Origin: CANLWN01 sp039815505
GTDB taxonomy: Bacteria > Bacteroidota > Bacteroidia > Flavobacteriales > Flavobacteriaceae
Direction of reading: 5' to 3'
Length of the DNA: 11,808 nt
NCBI GenBank assembly: GCA_039815505.1
Contig: JBCBZE010000074.1
Span: 1-11,808, forward strand
Shown here: one piece after another, positions 1-8,800 of the stretch
How positions within the stretch are numbered: position 1 is the stretch's first letter
Layout: the number at the start of each line of letters is the position of its first letter
Program-made: the position numbers and the translations under genes
Notes under the pieces: model-generated
Seen by the model: the letters and a program-made list of their open reading frames with translations, nothing else
Told to the model about the DNA's origin: nothing
Database searches by the model: none

Positions 1-1
1 A

Positions 2-211
2 TTATACGCCCAAGAATTGCCCAATGGTTATCAGTTAGTGGATAGCACACCTACCATTCGACTAAAAATGCTGAAGACATCGGTAAATGATTTTTATCTC
101 GCAAAATCGGTAGATAAAGATGGGGTGGTGTATGAAAAAGAAGGTGCTTGGTTTTTTGAATATTATGAGAATCAAAATCTTGTAATCAAAGAATTGAACA
201 TAAAGTTTTAA
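2..211 (+). CDS. C-terminal fragment of an unrecognised protein (5' end outside window)
   Basis: The frame is open from the left edge (first complete codon at base 2) and ends in TAA, giving 69 visible residues that finish in ELNIKF. A TTG at 17 and an ATG-like start further in exist, but the frame continues upstream without a stop, so the gene very probably begins outside the window. The visible part is a mix of charged and aromatic residues (GAWFFEYYENQNLVIKELNIKF-like end) that could be the last beta strands of a small soluble domain. No membrane segment, signal or recognisable motif is present, and I do not recognise the family. It converges on rarA: its TAA and the rarA stop share the TTAA at 208-211, so no terminator fits between the two genes. 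Confidence 0.6.
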   Translation, partial: LYAQELPNGYQLVDSTPTIRLKMLKTSVNDFYLAKSVDKDGVVYEKEGAWFFEYYENQNLVIKELNIKF

Positions 212-1485
212 AGATCATATTTTTCTTTCCATCTTTTTTCAAGGAACTCTTTAATCGCTTTTTCCCTTGGATTTGTACCCGGATTATAAAACGAAGTTCC
301 GGTAATATCCTCTGGGAGAAACTCCTCGTCTATAAAATTGTTTTGATAATCATGGGCATATTTGTATTCCTTACCATAACCTAGGTCTTTCATTAATTTA
401 GTCGGTGCGTTCCGTAAGGCTAAAGGAACAGGAAGGTCCCCCGTTTCCCTAACCTTCTGTTGTGCCTTTTTTATAGCCATATAACTTGCGTTGCTTTTCT
501 GGGATGTGGCCAGATATATGGCGCATTCACTTAATATGATCCGTGCTTCGGGATAACCAATGGTCGTGACCGCTTGAAACGTGCTATTTGCTATTACCAG
601 GGCCGTAGGGTTGGCGAGGCCAATATCTTCCGAAGCCAGTATAAGCATTCGCCTTGCAATAAATTTTACATCCTCTCCGCCCTCTATCATCCTGGCAAGC
701 CAGTATACCGCACCATTTGCATCACTGCCCCTAATGGACTTTATAAAGGCGGAAATAATATCATAATGCTGTTCACCTACCTTATCATAGAGAACGGTAT
801 TTTTTTGCACCTTGTTCAATACCAATTCATCGGTTATGGTAATCGTGTTTTTTTCTTCCCCATTTACAATAAGTTCAAAAATGTTCAGAAGTTTTCTACC
901 ATCCCCTCCAGATAACCTTAATAAGGCTTCCGTTTCTTTGAATTTTATTTTTTTGGATTTCAAAGCGTCATCCATTTCTACGGCGCGCCTTAACAAAACT
1001 TCAAGGTCTTCCTTTCCAAAGGGGTTCAGGATATAGACTTGACATCGGGATAAGAGGGCAGGTATAACTTCAAAACTAGGATTTTCAGTGGTAGCGCCAA
1101 TCAGTGTTACCCATCCCTTCTCTACAGCTCCCAAAAGTGAGTCCTGTTGTGATTTGCTAAATCGATGTATCTCATCTATAAAAAGAATCGGATTTTTAGC
1201 GGTAAATAAACCGCCACGTTGTTTTGCTTTCTCAATGATCTCCCTAACATCCTTTACCCCGCTACTTATTGCGCTCAACGTATAGAACGGTCTGCCGCTT
1301 TCATTGGCAATGATGTTGGCCAATGTTGTTTTGCCCGTGCCGGGTGGCCCCCATAATATCAAAGAAGGAATTATCCCTTTTTTAATTTGGTGGGTTAAAG
1401 ACCCGCTTTCACCGACTAAGTGATGCTGGCTAATATATTGGTCCAAAGTTTTAGGGCGTACCCGCTCCGCAAGTGGCTCGTTCAT
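208..1485 (-). CDS. rarA: Replication-associated recombination protein A (RarA/MgsA), AAA+ ATPase
   Basis: RarA is a clamp-loader-like AAA+ ATPase that acts at stalled replication forks and single-stranded DNA gaps, and it binds SSB in characterised species. The 425-residue product has Walker A GPPGTGKT (46-53), Walker B FIDEIHRF (about 102-109), a sensor 1 segment GATTENPSF (130-138) and an arginine-finger-like LLSRC (144-148). The C-terminal half matches the RarA tetramerisation region (RGSDANGAVYWLARM, ASEDIGLANP). I chose the ATG at 1485 (MNEPLAERVRP), because RarA proteins normally begin just before the LAERVRP motif. The frame is open for 11 more codons to 1518, but that extension would run into the hairpin in the divergent gap. 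Length agrees with the family (E. coli about 447). It is a single gene, convergent with the fragment at the left edge and divergent from the rhomboid gene. Confidence 0.97.
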   Translation of the reverse strand: MNEPLAERVRPKTLDQYISQHHLVGESGSLTHQIKKGIIPSLILWGPPGTGKTTLANIIANESGRPFYTLSAISSGVKDVREIIEKAKQRGGLFTAKNPILFIDEIHRFSKSQQDSLLGAVEKGWVTLIGATTENPSFEVIPALLSRCQVYILNPFGKEDLEVLLRRAVEMDDALKSKKIKFKETEALLRLSGGDGRKLLNIFELIVNGEEKNTITITDELVLNKVQKNTVLYDKVGEQHYDIISAFIKSIRGSDANGAVYWLARMIEGGEDVKFIARRMLILASEDIGLANPTALVIANSTFQAVTTIGYPEARIILSECAIYLATSQKSNASYMAIKKAQQKVRETGDLPVPLALRNAPTKLMKDLGYGKEYKYAHDYQNNFIDEEFLPEDITGTSFYNPGTNPREKAIKEFLEKRWKEKYDL

Positions 1486-1507
1486 GGTATAAAAATAAGA
1501 TAAATAT

Positions 1508-1537
1508 CCTGATGACAATTTATCAGGTTTTTGTTTT
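1508..1537 (+). terminator. Hairpin plus T-tract in the rarA/rhomboid divergent gap, + strand orientation
   Basis: Arms CCTGAT (1508-1513) and ATCAGG (1522-1527) pair perfectly. A G-T wobble and an A-T pair extend the stem to 8 bp around a CAAT tetraloop. TTTTTGTTTT follows at 1528-1537, the layout of an intrinsic terminator on the + strand. No + strand gene ends just upstream, so it would stop only transcription coming antisense through rarA. Read on the - strand it would lie in the rarA leader without a T-tract. The stem is AT-rich and modest, so this is a candidate. Confidence 0.42.
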
Positions 1538-1576
1538 CTGGCCGGGATATTGATTAAAAAAGAGTAAATTCAGCAC

Positions 1577-2326
1577 ATGTCGGAGAACAATTATTTTAAA
1601 TTTTCCAATGCCGTTATTCTAATACCTTTTATCATGGTATTGTTGATTTGGACTGTTTTTTGGGCTGAGATTAGATTTCAAATCAATTTAAACCAATATG
1701 GTATTTACCCAAGGACATGGTCCGGCTTACGGGGAGTTATCTTTAGTCCGTTCATCCATGGGTCTGTGGAACACCTCTACAATAATACAATACCTATAGC
1801 TATCCTAACATCGGCCTTACTTTATTTTTATAAAGAAATTTCCTTTAAAGTATTGTTTTGGGGCGTTTTAGTATCCGGTTTTTTGACTTGGTGCATTGGT
1901 AGGGAATCCTATCATATTGGAATTAGTGGACTTATATATGTTTTGGCCAGCTTTATTTTTTTCAAGGGTATTTTTACCAAACATTATAGACTTGTAGCTT
2001 TATCCCTGTTCGTTGTCTTTGTGTACGGAAGCCTACTATGGTACATCTTTCCGGTTGAAGATGGAATTTCTTGGGAAGGTCATTTATCGGGATTTCTAAC
2101 AGGCCTTTTATTTGCATGGATGCTAAAGGCAAGGTTGCCCGATGTACGAAAGTATGATTGGGAAAAGGAAGATTACAATGAGGAAGAGGATGAATTTTTG
2201 AGGCACTTTGATGAAAATGGAAACTTTATCGAAAATAAAGTAGATGAACCCCCTGTGGAAAATAATTCAATTAAAATCACCTATCATATTACAAAGAGGA
2301 AACCCGATATAGATGGAGGTCAATAG
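1577..2326 (+). CDS. Rhomboid-family intramembrane serine protease
   Basis: Rhomboids are inner-membrane serine proteases that cut transmembrane segments with a Ser-His dyad inside the bilayer. The 249-residue product shows the nucleophile motif GISG (115-118, Ser117) at the start of a membrane segment and the catalytic His169 in GHLSG near the start of the last one. The HGSVEHLYNN motif (61-70) is the conserved rhomboid pattern HGSxxHLxxN at the second segment. About six hydrophobic segments can be seen (roughly 11-31, 70-86, 91-108, 117-131, 137-157, 166-183), the minimal bacterial core. A cytosolic, acidic tail of about 65 residues (EKEDYNEEEDEF near 196-207) follows and has no recognised domain. 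The ATG at 1577 leaves a plausible N-terminus. The gene overlaps the convergent rlmB by 7 bases. Catalytic residues are intact, so it is likely active; the substrate is unknown. Confidence 0.93.
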   Translation: MSENNYFKFSNAVILIPFIMVLLIWTVFWAEIRFQINLNQYGIYPRTWSGLRGVIFSPFIHGSVEHLYNNTIPIAILTSALLYFYKEISFKVLFWGVLVSGFLTWCIGRESYHIGISGLIYVLASFIFFKGIFTKHYRLVALSLFVVFVYGSLLWYIFPVEDGISWEGHLSGFLTGLLFAWMLKARLPDVRKYDWEKEDYNEEEDEFLRHFDENGNFIENKVDEPPVENNSIKITYHITKRKPDIDGGQ

Positions 2327-3063
2327 ATACGTTGTCGTATAATTTCGTAGAGGAATATACCGCAGGCAACAGATACGTTCAATGAATCGATATCACCCAG
2401 CAAAGGAAGTTTTGCGGAATAATCGGAAGCTTTTAGAATAGACGGGGATATACCCGTGTCTTCCGACCCCATAATGACGGCTATAGGTTGGTCAAAAGGA
2501 ACATCATAAACAGTATTTTTTGTTTTTTCGGTCGCGGCAACCACCTTCACACCCGATGCTTGTAAATAGAAGACAGCATCTTTTAGATGGTCCACCTTGG
2601 ATATGGGAACCTTAAATGCAGCTCCTGCCGATGTTTTTATAGTATCTGCAGTAACCGGTGCCGCTCCTTTCTTTTGTATTACGATCCCGTCTACACCAGA
2701 ACATTCGGCGGTACGTATAATAGCGCCAAAATTACGTACATCCGAAAGTTGATCTAACAAAAGAAACAGTGGCTTTTCTTTTGTGGCTACGATTGTTTCT
2801 ACTAGCTCCTCAAAATTATGGAAAGATATAGGAGAGATGATCGCAATGGCTCCTTGATGATTATTCGTAGTAATTCTGTTTAACCTTTCTATGGGTACGT
2901 AAGAAGAACTGATATTATTTTTACGTACCAAAGCCTCCAATTCTCTGTACAGGCTCCCTTTAAGACCTTTTTGGATAAATATTTTGTCTATAGGTTCCTT
3001 GGAGGATATAGCCTCCATTATGGATCTAATGCCATAGATATATGTTTCTTTTTTTTGTCTCAC
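2320..3063 (-). CDS. rlmB: 23S rRNA (guanosine-2'-O-)-methyltransferase RlmB, SpoU/TrmH family
   Basis: RlmB methylates the 2'-O-ribose of a guanosine in the 23S rRNA peptidyl-transferase region (G2251 in E. coli) using S-adenosylmethionine. The N-terminal substrate-binding domain opens with IYGIRSIMEAI, the usual start of this family. The C-terminal knotted SPOUT domain carries all three motifs: DVRNFGAIIRTAE, IMGSEDTGIS and LNVSVACGIFLYE. The start is my choice: GTG at 3063 (MRQKKETYIYGIR, 247 residues) fits the family. The frame stays open to a GTG at 3090, and TTG at 3075 is another option, but the 3090 start lies inside the terminator hairpin of the upstream operon. SpoU relatives with other targets (TrmH, RlmB-like) cannot be fully excluded, but length and motifs favour RlmB. 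No clear promoter was seen between the terminator and the start. Confidence 0.94.
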   Translation of the reverse strand: MRQKKETYIYGIRSIMEAISSKEPIDKIFIQKGLKGSLYRELEALVRKNNISSSYVPIERLNRITTNNHQGAIAIISPISFHNFEELVETIVATKEKPLFLLLDQLSDVRNFGAIIRTAECSGVDGIVIQKKGAAPVTADTIKTSAGAAFKVPISKVDHLKDAVFYLQASGVKVVAATEKTKNTVYDVPFDQPIAVIMGSEDTGISPSILKASDYSAKLPLLGDIDSLNVSVACGIFLYEIIRQRIY

Positions 3064-3080
3064 TGATAAAACCAAGGTAT

Positions 3081-3110
3081 AAAAAAACACATCCCTAAAA
3101 AAGGGATGTG
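3081..3110 (-). terminator. Intrinsic terminator of the susC-susD-lipoprotein operon
   Basis: A perfect 8-bp inverted repeat, CACATCCC (3088-3095) with GGGATGTG (3103-3110), flanks a 7-base loop. On the - strand it is followed by seven T (3087-3081). It lies 28 bases past the stop of the last lipoprotein gene, so it should end that operon before rlmB. There is no T-tract on the + side, so it is one-directional. It also rules out the longest possible rlmB start. Confidence 0.87.
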
Positions 3111-3138
3111 CTTAAATTATATACAATAAACTAAGTAG

Positions 3139-4032
3139 TTATTGTTTTTGAAGTGTAAGGAAGTTTGTTATAAACCCTGGCGAAGTGATCGCTAGATCTA
3201 TAAACCCTACACATGAAAAGGTAAAACCGGTAATGGTACCATAAGATGCAGGTCCAAGACCAGCGGTATTAAAGTGAAGAGCGTCTGGATTTCCGGCACT
3301 TACCTGTCCCGTATCGGGATTTACTTCAATGATTAAATCATCCCCTCCATCTAAAGGTAGCGCTCCCCCAACTATAGTGTATTGATTAGGACCCGGGCCC
3401 GATATTACCTCCATTACAGCAGGTTGAACACTAAAGAAAGCGGGGGAAAAGTCATCTGAAAATCTATTCCTAATAACGTCATAAGGACCCACAACTTCAT
3501 CCTGAAGAAAAGGACAGGCAACAAACGAGTTAAACTCGTATGCCTGTCTTTGTTCCGGTTGTCCGGACAAATCATCCTGTAACTGGGCGAAGGTAAGTGT
3601 ACTTCCATCTACTCCCGTAGAGGTCGCCACAAACTGCACGTTATCACCTGGTTGGATCTCACTGGTTGGAATACCCAACGCATCGGCTAATTCCTGACCG
3701 GTAAGGGCCCACTCCGCAGGAAAGGAAGTAAAGCTGGTTAATGGTGCTAGAGGAACCGTATCCGTACCACGTAGTTTACGGACTTGAACAGACCAAGAAG
3801 CCACATTATCCGCAGGATCGTCCAATGTTCCGGCGAAAACGACACCATCCAATGCCGTTGCGTCGATTACGGGCAAACTGGCGTCAGGAATAATTCTAAT
3901 ATAAGGCGCTATATTGGCTATATCGGCCTGTATGGTTTGTGGATCTTTATCCTCGTCTTTATCACAACCTATAAAAGCCAATGAAAAGAGGACTATAAAA
4001 ATACTTGTAAGTTTTAATAAATTATTTTTCAT
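3139..4032 (-). CDS. Surface-exposed lipoprotein, third gene of a Sus-type uptake operon
   Basis: The 297-residue product has a clear lipoprotein signal: Lys-containing N-terminus, hydrophobic stretch about 5-20, and lipobox FIGC with Cys23. DKDEDKD follows directly, resembling the Lys-acidic surface-export signal known for Bacteroidota lipoproteins, so it is probably on the outer face of the outer membrane. Residues about 35-140 look like an Ig-like beta-sandwich (VVFAGTLDDPADNVASWSVQV). The C-terminal part (about 170-297) is a separate beta-rich domain with two cysteines, Cys173 and Cys274, that could form a disulfide. The start is ATG at 4032; an in-frame ATG at 4065 would lie within the end of susD and give an unlikely signal. 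It begins 22 bases after susD and ends before a terminator, so it occupies a SusE-like position. I do not recognise a named family; a ligand-binding accessory role is inferred from position. Confidence 0.87.
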   Translation of the reverse strand: MKNNLLKLTSIFIVLFSLAFIGCDKDEDKDPQTIQADIANIAPYIRIIPDASLPVIDATALDGVVFAGTLDDPADNVASWSVQVRKLRGTDTVPLAPLTSFTSFPAEWALTGQELADALGIPTSEIQPGDNVQFVATSTGVDGSTLTFAQLQDDLSGQPEQRQAYEFNSFVACPFLQDEVVGPYDVIRNRFSDDFSPAFFSVQPAVMEVISGPGPNQYTIVGGALPLDGGDDLIIEVNPDTGQVSAGNPDALHFNTAGLGPASYGTITGFTFSCVGFIDLAITSPGFITNFLTLQKQ

Positions 4033-4054
4033 CTTTAAATTTTTTATAATTGAT

Positions 4055-5860
4055 TTAATCCACAAATCCTTCAGGATTGGTATCCCAGAAAATCGGGGTG
4101 GTCACACCTGCTTTTTGAGTGATACTAGCGTTGTTATCATTGGCTACTTGAGGATAGAAATTAGATCTTACATAGACACCAGGATCTGCCAAATCCAACG
4201 AAGGTTGTAAATTATCTGGCTGTCCGGTTCTTCTATAGGTATTATACGCTTCTACGCCGTTGCACCATAGGGCTAGAAAATATTGCTCTCCTAAGACTCT
4301 CAATCTATCCGCACCGACAGAACCATTAAAATCTGCCATGATTTCTGCCACGTGAGTATCAATTAAAGCTGGGGAGGGTACAAATTGATCTCTTACCAAC
4401 ACCTGTTCATTTTCCGGTGTGTCTGGGTCATCCGCAACTATTACTCTATCCAAAGTAGATGACAATTGTTCTCCGAAATTAACAACGGTACCAATTGATT
4501 CCCGGATACCACTTTCGAGGTAGCTTGCTGCATCTCCAGTTGTCCCTAGGTTCTCTGCTGCTTCCGCTAGCATAAAGTATGTGTAAGAACTCATCATGAT
4601 AGGGGCAATTCCAGCTCCGGCTAATCCTTCTTCGTTTGCTGTAGATCCGGTAACATTTCTAAATGAACTGTCATCAAAAGGTCCACCTATTGGATAGACT
4701 CCGAACATGGCCAAAAAGGCATCATGTGGTGGAATACCATCGTCCCTTAAGTGATCCCATCCCCAAAGACCATCGTAACCATTAGTATTGGGTACTGTAC
4801 AGAAGGTTTCTCCTGCTGGATAGTGGGCGGGGGCATTTTGCGTGGAACAACTATTGTTTACTACGTTTTGACCTGAGAAATCCGATACTTGCCTATAATA
4901 ATAATACCTTGTCCTTGGATCTTCCTGACCATATCTATTGGCCAATAGATTCATATAGTAGTTGGCCATTATGAAGTCAGCACTTGGCCCGGCCCCTCCA
5001 TAGTTTTTCTGGAAGAAAGGGTGTCTTGCATCTGGTGCATTTATGGATGTCCCATAACGAAAAGCAAAGTCATCAGCTGAATTCATGATAAGATTGTTTC
5101 CTGCAATGAGTGCATTGATCTCTGCAGTGGATACTGCAGCATTAAAGCTAGTTTCATTAGCTAAACGTGTCTGCAAAAAGAGCTTTAAGCGTAGGGTATT
5201 CGCCAAACGTACCCATTGACTTTCATTGGTGGGACCCGAACCACCATCTGCCGGATAGAATAAATCCCTTGCAGGCAAGGCAAACTCCTCCCTATTTAAA
5301 TTAGTGATAGCATCCAATAATAATTGATTCGCGGCTTCATAAATTGAAACCTCGTCATCCAAGGCCGGATTAGTAATTCCCTCGGAACCTCGAACCGCTT
5401 CCGTGTAAGGTACATCACCGAAGAAATCTACCAAAGTCATGATAACATAGGCTTCTACAATTTGTCCTATGGCTACGTGCGTAAAGAGCTCTGCTTCTTC
5501 AGCCAAAGGTGTCATGACCCTTATATCCGCTAAAATCCTAGAGTAGGCCGATTCCCATATTTCATTAAAATCTGGTGGCGGTGCCAATTGATCATAAGAG
5601 GGCCCTCCTCCGTGCAGCATTCTTGTGGCCTCCATACCAAATTCGCTCATTCCGTCAAAAGCATTATTCTGTTCACCGGCAAAGAAATCACCCAATTCCA
5701 ATTGAATGGCATTGAGGAAGAAGTCTATATCAGCTTGTGAGGGGTTTAAAGCATTGGTGCTTTCTACCACCCCAAAATCTGTGGTCTCACATCCGGCACT
5801 CAACAAAATAAGTGCCGATGTAATGATAAAAGTATTTAATTTACAATACAGTTTTTTCAT
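4055..5860 (-). CDS. SusD/RagB-family nutrient-binding outer-membrane lipoprotein
   Basis: SusD-like proteins sit on the cell surface as a lid over their SusC partner and help capture the ligand. The 601-residue product has a lipoprotein signal (MKKLYCKLNT..., lipobox SAGC, Cys24). Family features follow: an alpha-helical TPR-like N-terminal half (IGQIVEAYVIMTLVDFFGDVPYTEA at about 131-155, WVRLANTLRLKLFLQTRLA at about 216-234) and the C-terminal signature of the SusD-like_2 type (LGEQYFLALWCNGVEAYNTYRRTG at about 523-546, then PQVANDNNASI at about 570-580). Cys338 and Cys354 flank a loop that could be a disulfide. It starts 18 bases after susC, and the gap includes a run of ten A on the mRNA strand. 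Length is in the usual range (about 500-600). The ligand is not deducible: no glycoside hydrolase or peptidase is nearby. Confidence 0.97.
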   Translation of the reverse strand: MKKLYCKLNTFIITSALILLSAGCETTDFGVVESTNALNPSQADIDFFLNAIQLELGDFFAGEQNNAFDGMSEFGMEATRMLHGGGPSYDQLAPPPDFNEIWESAYSRILADIRVMTPLAEEAELFTHVAIGQIVEAYVIMTLVDFFGDVPYTEAVRGSEGITNPALDDEVSIYEAANQLLLDAITNLNREEFALPARDLFYPADGGSGPTNESQWVRLANTLRLKLFLQTRLANETSFNAAVSTAEINALIAGNNLIMNSADDFAFRYGTSINAPDARHPFFQKNYGGAGPSADFIMANYYMNLLANRYGQEDPRTRYYYYRQVSDFSGQNVVNNSCSTQNAPAHYPAGETFCTVPNTNGYDGLWGWDHLRDDGIPPHDAFLAMFGVYPIGGPFDDSSFRNVTGSTANEEGLAGAGIAPIMMSSYTYFMLAEAAENLGTTGDAASYLESGIRESIGTVVNFGEQLSSTLDRVIVADDPDTPENEQVLVRDQFVPSPALIDTHVAEIMADFNGSVGADRLRVLGEQYFLALWCNGVEAYNTYRRTGQPDNLQPSLDLADPGVYVRSNFYPQVANDNNASITQKAGVTTPIFWDTNPEGFVD

Positions 5861-5867
5861 GATTCTA

Positions 5868-5877
5868 TTTTTTTTTT
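5868..5877 (-). repeat. Homopolymer A10 (mRNA strand) just upstream of susD
   Basis: The 18-base susC-susD gap contains ten consecutive T on the + strand, A10 in the message, ending 7 bases before the susD ATG. It sits where a ribosome-binding region would be. A-rich leaders are common in Bacteroidota, so the tract may simply favour initiation, but a homopolymer of this length is also prone to slippage. Confidence 0.8.
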
Positions 5878-5878
5878 A

Positions 5879-8800
5879 TTAAAATGATGCCTTAACACTA
5901 AAACCATATCTTCTAGTAGAAGGACCTGTGATAAAGTCGATACCTTGACCATTACCTACACCTGTACTTGAAGCATTGGTATCATAATTGGTGGAATCAT
6001 CAAAGTTGATGGCGTCGTACCATAGATTGAATCCAGATAAGGTAAAAGACAGACTACCAAATGGTGTTTTGTCCAAGAATTTTTGAGGGAGGGCGTACCC
6101 AAGGGATACTTCCTGCAATCTAATTGTAGATCCATCAAAAACACCGAATTCATTGATATCACCTGCGAAATAGGTATCGAAACCTAAGTTCGTCGCAGTA
6201 ATCGCAACATTATTAGGAGTTCCATCAGCAAAAACACCAGGTAGAATAAAGTTACACTCTCTACAGATAGGATCATCATAGTCAATTACACCCCTTCCTA
6301 AAAGTGAAAAGGCGGTAGTTGAGAATATATCCCCTCCATGACGGTATTGAATGTTCGCCGTTAATGTAAGGTTTTTATACGTAAAGGTGGGAATCAAAGC
6401 GGTGGTCCAATCCGGGTTGGGATCTCCAATCTCTGTCAAGCTTCTATCAACCGTATAAATACCATCACCTCCAACTATAGGATTTCCACTATCGTCCCTA
6501 GCTATGGTATTACCCAATAAAACTCCAAATGGTCTTCCTTCTACAGCGTAATTTGCTGCCTGATCTATAACTGCATTGGTTAACAGTATGTTTTCAACGC
6601 CATCCGCAAGATCGGTTACCGTAGATTCTATAGCTGAGAAGTTACCAGCGATATTGAAGGCAAATCCATCAGGAGTGCTAGGTTGAACAATGTCCAAACT
6701 AAAATCTACTTCCACACCTTCTGCCTTTATTTCCCCAATGTTTACAAATGTATTGTCAAATCCCGTAGCGTCATCTAAAGTCTGCTGAGTAATCAAATCA
6801 TCCGTAGTCCTGGTGAAAAGACTCACATTTAAATTAAGTCTATTGAAAAACTTCGCATCTACACCTACTTCAAATTCTTGCACCAATTCTGGTTCCAAAT
6901 CACTATTTCCCAAGGTATTGGATACATCATTGGTAGATACTACATTTCCATCCGTTGGTACAAATGCTCTAGCACTAAGATTCAATTGATCTCTGGTTCT
7001 AAACGGATTGGCAGGGAAACTCGCAGAAGACCCATATCCTACCCTTAACTTTAAATAATTTAAAAAGTCCCCTTGCAGTCCATCGAAAGCATCGGTAGCT
7101 ACAAATGATAAACTTGCACCAGGATAAAATATAGAATTGTTCTCTCTTTCCAAAGTTGAAGTCCAATCGTTTCGACCTACAACGTTAAAGAATAACCAGT
7201 TCTTATACCCCAAGGTGGCATCCAAATAAATACCCGCTTGGTTGTCTTCCTGATCAAACGCTATCTGTAATCCGGAAAAGGAATTGATGGATGATTGTGT
7301 CGTGAAGTTAAAATGCCTTAGGACACCAAAAGCCAGTTGGCCTGTACTTTCCAAACCATCCCTACTGAAGACATCTCTTCTTGCATTGGCCCCTAAAATC
7401 ACTTTTAGGTTAAGATTGTCACTCAAGTCTCTATCCGCGGATAAAATAAGGTCATGGTTATATATGGTATTTCGTACCGAAGCGGTTCGTAAAAGACCAT
7501 CTACCTGACCGTCTACCGCACCTCTGTTCTGTCCGTAGAAGTTACTTTCCGTGTAGGTATCCAAACCTAAACGGTAAGTGGCATTTAACCAATCGTTGAT
7601 TTGGTAATTAACGGATGTCGTACCGTTAAAACGATCTACGTTTTGCCCTGTTCTTACGTTATTAACGGTCCAGAAAGGATTTTGGATATCGTTTCCAGAG
7701 CGATAGTATACACTTCTACCATCTGCTGACTGAAAAGGAATGCCAATTAAATCCACACTTCTTGGTGTATATAGCACATCACCAAAAACTGAAGCTCCAT
7801 CAAAACCGGAACCACTACCAAAACTCGCTGCTACTGGAGGCGAAGTGAAGTTGGTCCTTGTAAAGTTGAAAACTCCTGAAACTGTAATATTATTGGAAAG
7901 CCTAGCGCTTCCTCCCAAGCCAAAGTTATTTCTGAGAAGTCTGTTCCCTTCAACGATACCGTTGTCTTCGGTTCTACCATAACTTGCACTAAAATTGGCA
8001 TTTTCTCCACCACCTCTAATATTTACAGAGGTTTGACTTACCGTACCTGTTCTGAAAAAGTTTTCAACACTATTGTAGGGTCTGTACTCATAAGGTGTAG
8101 CTGCAATGTCTTCAAAGCCCGCGACCAAGGTTTGGTCAGCTATAAAATTGAAAGGGTGTTGTAGCAAAGCTATACCGCCTGGCCCATCACCGATAAACTG
8201 CCCGGCATTTCCAACACCATCATCATCCGTTCTATCAAATCTTGGTCCCCAGTTACTAAAGAAGAAACCAAATCCTTGATGAAAACCACCACCATAATTG
8301 TCTTGGTAATCTGGCAATACCGCTTCCGAGAAGAAGTTGGATTGCGTTATGGTCACTTCTGTTTTTTTGTTAACAGAACCACTGGCGGAATTTTTTGTGG
8401 TGATCAAGATCACCCCATTACTTCCTCGGCTACCATACAATACGGTAGCACTTAGACCCTTAAGAACACTAACGCTCTCAATATTGTTAGGGTCAAGGTC
8501 CAAGAATCTACTGGATTCCGTATTACCATCCAAAAAGTTACTTTGTGTATTTGTACCCGAATCAAAAGGAACACCATCAACAATAAACAAGGGTTGGTTG
8601 GATTGTGTTACCGAAGAAAATCCACGGATAATAATATTGGTTCCCGAACCTGATAAACCATTGTTACTGGTAATGTTCACACCAGCTATCTTGCCGTTCA
8701 GTACCCTGGCAACATCCGCTTCCGCACGCTGCTCAATTTGGTCGTCGGCAACTGTGGTTACCGCGTAACCCAGAGACCTGGCCTCTCTCTCAATTCCCTG

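Noticed and set aside
1486..1518. Eleven-codon N-terminal extension of RarA
   Set aside because: The family starts at MNEPLAERVRP; the extension (SSGYLSYFYT) is unlike RarA and would overlap the hairpin.
4033..4065. Eleven-codon N-terminal extension of the third Sus-operon lipoprotein
   Set aside because: It would overlap susD and displace the short basic start of a normal lipoprotein signal; the ATG at 4032 gives a standard lipobox distance.
8337..8768. Open + strand frame of 143 codons antisense to the susC plug domain
   Set aside because: susC in this stretch is an unmistakable protein with family motifs; the antisense frame has no recognisable features.
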